A stretch of 64,000 bases of DNA, from assembly GCA_965262585.1 (NCBI GenBank), contig OZ253546.1:744001-808000 (forward strand), given 5' to 3'. Source of the stretch: JAHRAW01 sp965262585. Its GTDB lineage: Bacteria; Pseudomonadota; Gammaproteobacteria; Arenicellales; Poriferihabitantaceae. Under the pieces are notes generated by a model. That model ran no database searches and was not told the origin of the DNA. It worked only from the letters and a program-made list of their open reading frames with translations. Numbering within the stretch: position 1 is the stretch's first letter; each line of letters opens with the position of its first letter. Made by a program: the position numbers and the translations under genes. Below, piece after piece: positions 61,470 to 64,000 of this stretch.

Positions 61470-62923
61470 TGTCGCAAGCCGCCGATAGCGGAGACATGGA
61501 CGCGCAGTTGGCGGTGCTGGGTGCCGGACCGGGGGGCTATAGTGCCGCGTTTCGGGCTGCGGATCTTGGTTTGAAAGTGGTGTTGATTGAGCGCTATGAA
61601 AATCTTGGCGGGGTGTGTTTGAACGTCGGCTGCATTCCGTCCAAGGCGTTGTTGCATGTCGCCGGGGTAATCACCGAAGCGGCGGAATCCCAATCGGTCG
61701 GCGTGCAATTCGGCGCGCCGGTGGTTGATCTGGCGCAGACGCGGCAATGGAAAAATGGCATCGTCAAAAAACTCACCACCGGCCTTGTGGGGCTTGCGAA
61801 AAAGCGCAAGGTCGAAGTGATTCGCGGCAACGGGCAATTTACTTCTCCCAATAGCATCGAAGTTACCCATGACGGCACCACCCGAACGGTGCGCTTCGAG
61901 CAAGCGGTTATCGCCGCCGGTTCCGCACCCATTGAACTTTCCAATTTGACCGGCTTTCCCCGTGGAGATGCGCGAGTGATGGACTCGACGGACGCGCTCA
62001 AACTGGACGACATTCCAAACAAATTGCTGGTGATTGGCGGTGGCATCATCGGCTTGGAGATGGCTACGGTCTATCATGCCCTCGGCAGCAAAATCAGCGT
62101 GGTGGAAATGCTCGACGGCTTGATGGCGGGTGCCGACCCGGATTTGGTGCGGCCATTGTTCAGGCGCATCGCAAAGCAATATGAAAACATTTGGACGAGC
62201 ACGCAAGTGACCGCAATGAAGGCCGCCAAAAACGGAATTTGCGTGTCATTCAAGGGCAAAGACGCGCCGAAGCAGATGACTTTTGACAAGGTGCTGATGT
62301 CCGTGGGCCGCACCCCCAACGGCGCGCGCATCAACGGCGAAGCGGCGGGCATTGAAATTACCGAACGCGGATTCATCGCCGTGGACAACCGCCAACGCAC
62401 CAATATCCCCCACATCTTCGCCATCGGCGACATCACCGGCCAACCCATGCTGGCACACAAAGCGGTGCACGAAGGCAAGGTCGCCGCCGAAGTAGCCGCC
62501 GGTCTGAAAAGCGGATTCGATGCGCGGGTTATTCCATCGGTGGCTTATACCGACCCCGAAGTGGCGTGGGTCGGCGTTACCGAAGCCGAAGCCAAACAAC
62601 AGGGGCTGGATTACGGCAAAGGCGTCTTCCCGTGGGCCGCCAGTGGCCGCGCCCTCAGTCAGGCCGCCGGCGAGGGCGTCACCAAATTGCTATTCGACAA
62701 CGCATCCGAACGCATCATCGGCGCCGGTATCACCGGCCGCCACGCCGGCGACCTCATCAACGAAGCAGCCCTCGCCATCGAAATGAACGCCGACGCCGAA
62801 GACATCGGCCTCACCATCCACGCCCACCCCACCCTAGCCGAAACCCTCGGCTTCGCCGCCGAAACATTCAGCGGCGTGATTACCGATTTGTATGCGCCGA
62901 AAAAACGACCCGCGAAGCCGTAG
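61469..62923 (+). CDS. lpd: Dihydrolipoyl dehydrogenase (PDH E3)
   Basis: A 484-residue flavoprotein that reoxidises dihydrolipoamide with NAD. The FAD motif AVLGAGPGGYSAAFRAADLG and the redox disulfide Cys50-Cys55 in GGVCLNVGCIPSKAL are clear, as are the NAD-binding LLVIGGGIIGLEMATVYH and the catalytic His-Glu in HAHPTLAETLGFAAE. A longer open frame extends upstream through aceF but the start at 61469 matches the family and overlaps the aceF stop. Last gene of the PDH operon. Confidence 0.96.
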   Translation: MSQAADSGDMDAQLAVLGAGPGGYSAAFRAADLGLKVVLIERYENLGGVCLNVGCIPSKALLHVAGVITEAAESQSVGVQFGAPVVDLAQTRQWKNGIVKKLTTGLVGLAKKRKVEVIRGNGQFTSPNSIEVTHDGTTRTVRFEQAVIAAGSAPIELSNLTGFPRGDARVMDSTDALKLDDIPNKLLVIGGGIIGLEMATVYHALGSKISVVEMLDGLMAGADPDLVRPLFRRIAKQYENIWTSTQVTAMKAAKNGICVSFKGKDAPKQMTFDKVLMSVGRTPNGARINGEAAGIEITERGFIAVDNRQRTNIPHIFAIGDITGQPMLAHKAVHEGKVAAEVAAGLKSGFDARVIPSVAYTDPEVAWVGVTEAEAKQQGLDYGKGVFPWAASGRALSQAAGEGVTKLLFDNASERIIGAGITGRHAGDLINEAALAIEMNADAEDIGLTIHAHPTLAETLGFAAETFSGVITDLYAPKKRPAKP

Positions 62924-62946
62924 TCACCCGGCTACCGGGCCGGCGG

Positions 62947-63051
62947 TTAGGTCACCGTAAAAAACAGCACCAATAACACCACCACCAGCACAAAGCTGAG
63001 GCCGTATTTACTCTCCACTGATAAATCCGCCCAGAATCGTTTGATATTCAT
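62947..63051 (-). CDS. Small single-pass membrane protein (34 residues)
   Basis: An ORF too short for routine gene calling. It begins MNIKRFWADLSVESKYG, continues with a hydrophobic helix (LSFVLVVVLLVLFF) and ends TVT. A ribosome site (GAGG) lies 7 bp before the ATG. It is downstream of recO on the same strand, 56 bp after the recO stop, and convergent with lpd. The N-in, positively charged segment followed by one membrane span is typical of bacterial small membrane proteins. I do not recognise a family; function unknown. Confidence 0.6.
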   Translation of the reverse strand: MNIKRFWADLSVESKYGLSFVLVVVLLVLFFTVT

Positions 63052-63107
63052 TTTAGCCTCACTCGTTTTTTAGTTAATCAGAAATCACCGCGTCTTTTCG
63101 CGGTTGA

Positions 63108-63887
63108 TTATACGCCTTGTTTGTCGTCGTTTACGGGGCGGCGTTGTTCGCCGTATCGGTTCATTTCCATGATAACCCGTCTGGAACGAAGGGCGCGGCC
63201 ATTCAACTGGCGGTCGATGAGGATGCGCGTCAGGTGTTGCGCTTCGCGTAATTCGTGGTCGGATGGAAAGCGTTCTTCGCGCAGTGCGTGTAGCGTACTG
63301 CCGCTGATGCTGACGGCGTATTCGCCCGGTTGTTCGGCCAGCCGCCGCACCGGGCCCTTTTCGAGGACATAAAGATATTGCTGTTCCGCCGATATGGGCT
63401 CAAGGGTTTCGGCGTCGTGGTCGAGAACTGCGCCGAAGCCGATATGCTCCAGAAGTTTTTTTTCGAAGATGCGCAACACCCGGCGCGGCGGTTGCGCTTG
63501 GATCAGGTGTTCGATAGCCAGATGGTACTGCGCGAATAAGGTTTCATGGGAATCATGCCGGTGCAGCAGCCGAAGCAGCAGTTCATTGAGATAAAATCCG
63601 CTCGCCAGCGGCGCCCCTTTCATATCCGCGGCGGGCGCGCTCTGCTCCACCGAAGTTAGAGTCGGCAACTGGCCCTTGCCGGTCCAACTCGCCAGCAACG
63701 GCTTGAACGGCAGCAGCACACCCCGCGAACGAGTCCGTGAACGAGTAGTGACTTTTGCGGAGCCGCGCGCGCCCTTGGCTATTACCATCAGGCGGCCGTG
63801 TTCACGGGTGAAAAAATCCACCAGCAAACTGGTTTCGGAAAACGGCCGTGCGTGCAACACGTAGGCGGGTTGTTGATCGACTTTCAC
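63108..63887 (-). CDS. recO: DNA repair protein RecO
   Basis: A 259-residue protein that loads RecA with RecR and anneals DNA in the RecFOR pathway. The N-terminal OB-fold carries YVLHARPFSETSLLVDFFTREHGRL and the KGARGS loop; the centre has the LASGFYLNELLLRLL helix of the family. A short Arg/Thr/Ser run (TTRSRTRSRG) sits where other RecO proteins have a tighter loop. The C-terminal helical domain ends in RRVIMEMNRYG. It starts 6 bp after era, the usual era-recO order. Confidence 0.93.
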   Translation of the reverse strand: MKVDQQPAYVLHARPFSETSLLVDFFTREHGRLMVIAKGARGSAKVTTRSRTRSRGVLLPFKPLLASWTGKGQLPTLTSVEQSAPAADMKGAPLASGFYLNELLLRLLHRHDSHETLFAQYHLAIEHLIQAQPPRRVLRIFEKKLLEHIGFGAVLDHDAETLEPISAEQQYLYVLEKGPVRRLAEQPGEYAVSISGSTLHALREERFPSDHELREAQHLTRILIDRQLNGRALRSRRVIMEMNRYGEQRRPVNDDKQGV

Positions 63888-63893
63888 GGCGCG

Positions 63894-64000
63894 TTAGTCT
63901 TCGAGATAGCCCAGCGTTCTGAGCATGGTTGCGTTGTCGGCCCAGCCTTTTTTGACTTTCACCCACAGGTCCAGATAGACGCGCACGGAAAACGATTTTT
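63894..64000 (-). CDS. era: GTPase Era, C-terminal end only
   Basis: The last 35 codons are in the window. They encode VYLDLWVKVKKGWADNATM and end LGYLED, matching the C-terminal KH-domain end of Era, a GTPase that binds 16S rRNA during 30S maturation. The gene continues beyond the right edge. Confidence 0.92.
   Translation of the reverse strand, partial: KSFSVRVYLDLWVKVKKGWADNATMLRTLGYLED

Overview
The window looks like a contiguous chromosomal segment of a gammaproteobacterium outside the Enterobacterales, of moderately high G+C. This rests on the gene set and order: acpP-fabF-mltG-tmk-holB-tatD, gyrA-pheA-tyrA-aroA-cmk-rpsA-ihfB-lapA-lapB, a giant NAD-dependent glutamate dehydrogenase, aceK, dksA, rimK, csiV and LapA/LapB. 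Trimethylamine oxidation genes and two surface proteins with autotransporter-like architecture suggest a marine and possibly host-associated life. That ecological reading is inference.

Layout. 1-4.7 kb (minus): tatD (partial), holB, tmk, mltG, fabF, acpP, with an attenuator-like terminator between acpP and fabF. 4.7-6.0 kb: a non-coding island of dispersed repeats and an array of 14-bp palindromes. 6.0-7.7 kb: a BCCT osmolyte transporter. 8.0-22.7 kb (plus): gyrA, aromatic amino acid genes, cmk, rpsA, ihfB, lapA, lapB, then ugd, rfaE1, hldD and a degenerate RmlA-like gene; many of these overlap and read as operons. 22.7-35 kb: methylthioinosine phosphorylase, csiV, mfd, ispD-ispF, a HIT protein, ChaC and NAD-GDH. 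35-47.7 kb (plus): an accessory block with a TMAO demethylase (Tdm), a Fic protein, an amidinotransferase-like enzyme, an M20 deacylase, a proline-repeat lipoprotein with a beta-helix and C-terminal barrel, trimethylamine monooxygenase (Tmm), a DapA-type aldolase and an FAD amine oxidoreductase. 47.8-53.4 kb: RimK and its protease partner, tmRNA, smpB, a RatA-RnfH fusion, dksA and aceK. 53.6-56.5 kb: a large autotransporter that is out of frame here because of a 12-G tract. 56.5-57.4 kb: a second repeat island, in the opposite orientation to the first. 57.4-62.9 kb: aceE-aceF-lpd. 63-64 kb (minus): recO, a small membrane protein and the end of era.

How it fits together. Tmm oxidises trimethylamine to TMAO and Tdm demethylates TMAO to dimethylamine and a C1 unit, so the accessory block carries the first two steps of methylated-amine catabolism; the intervening enzymes may belong to the same nitrogen-scavenging programme. 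The two surface proteins carry two kinds of hypervariable DNA: a homopolymer that switches frame, and a 27-bp in-frame array that can change length. The strongest new leads are the phase-variable autotransporter, the Tdm/Tmm block with a candidate operator, the palindrome array before the BCCT gene, the RmlA-like protein lacking its nucleotide-binding motif, and an uncatalogued 34-residue membrane protein beside recO.
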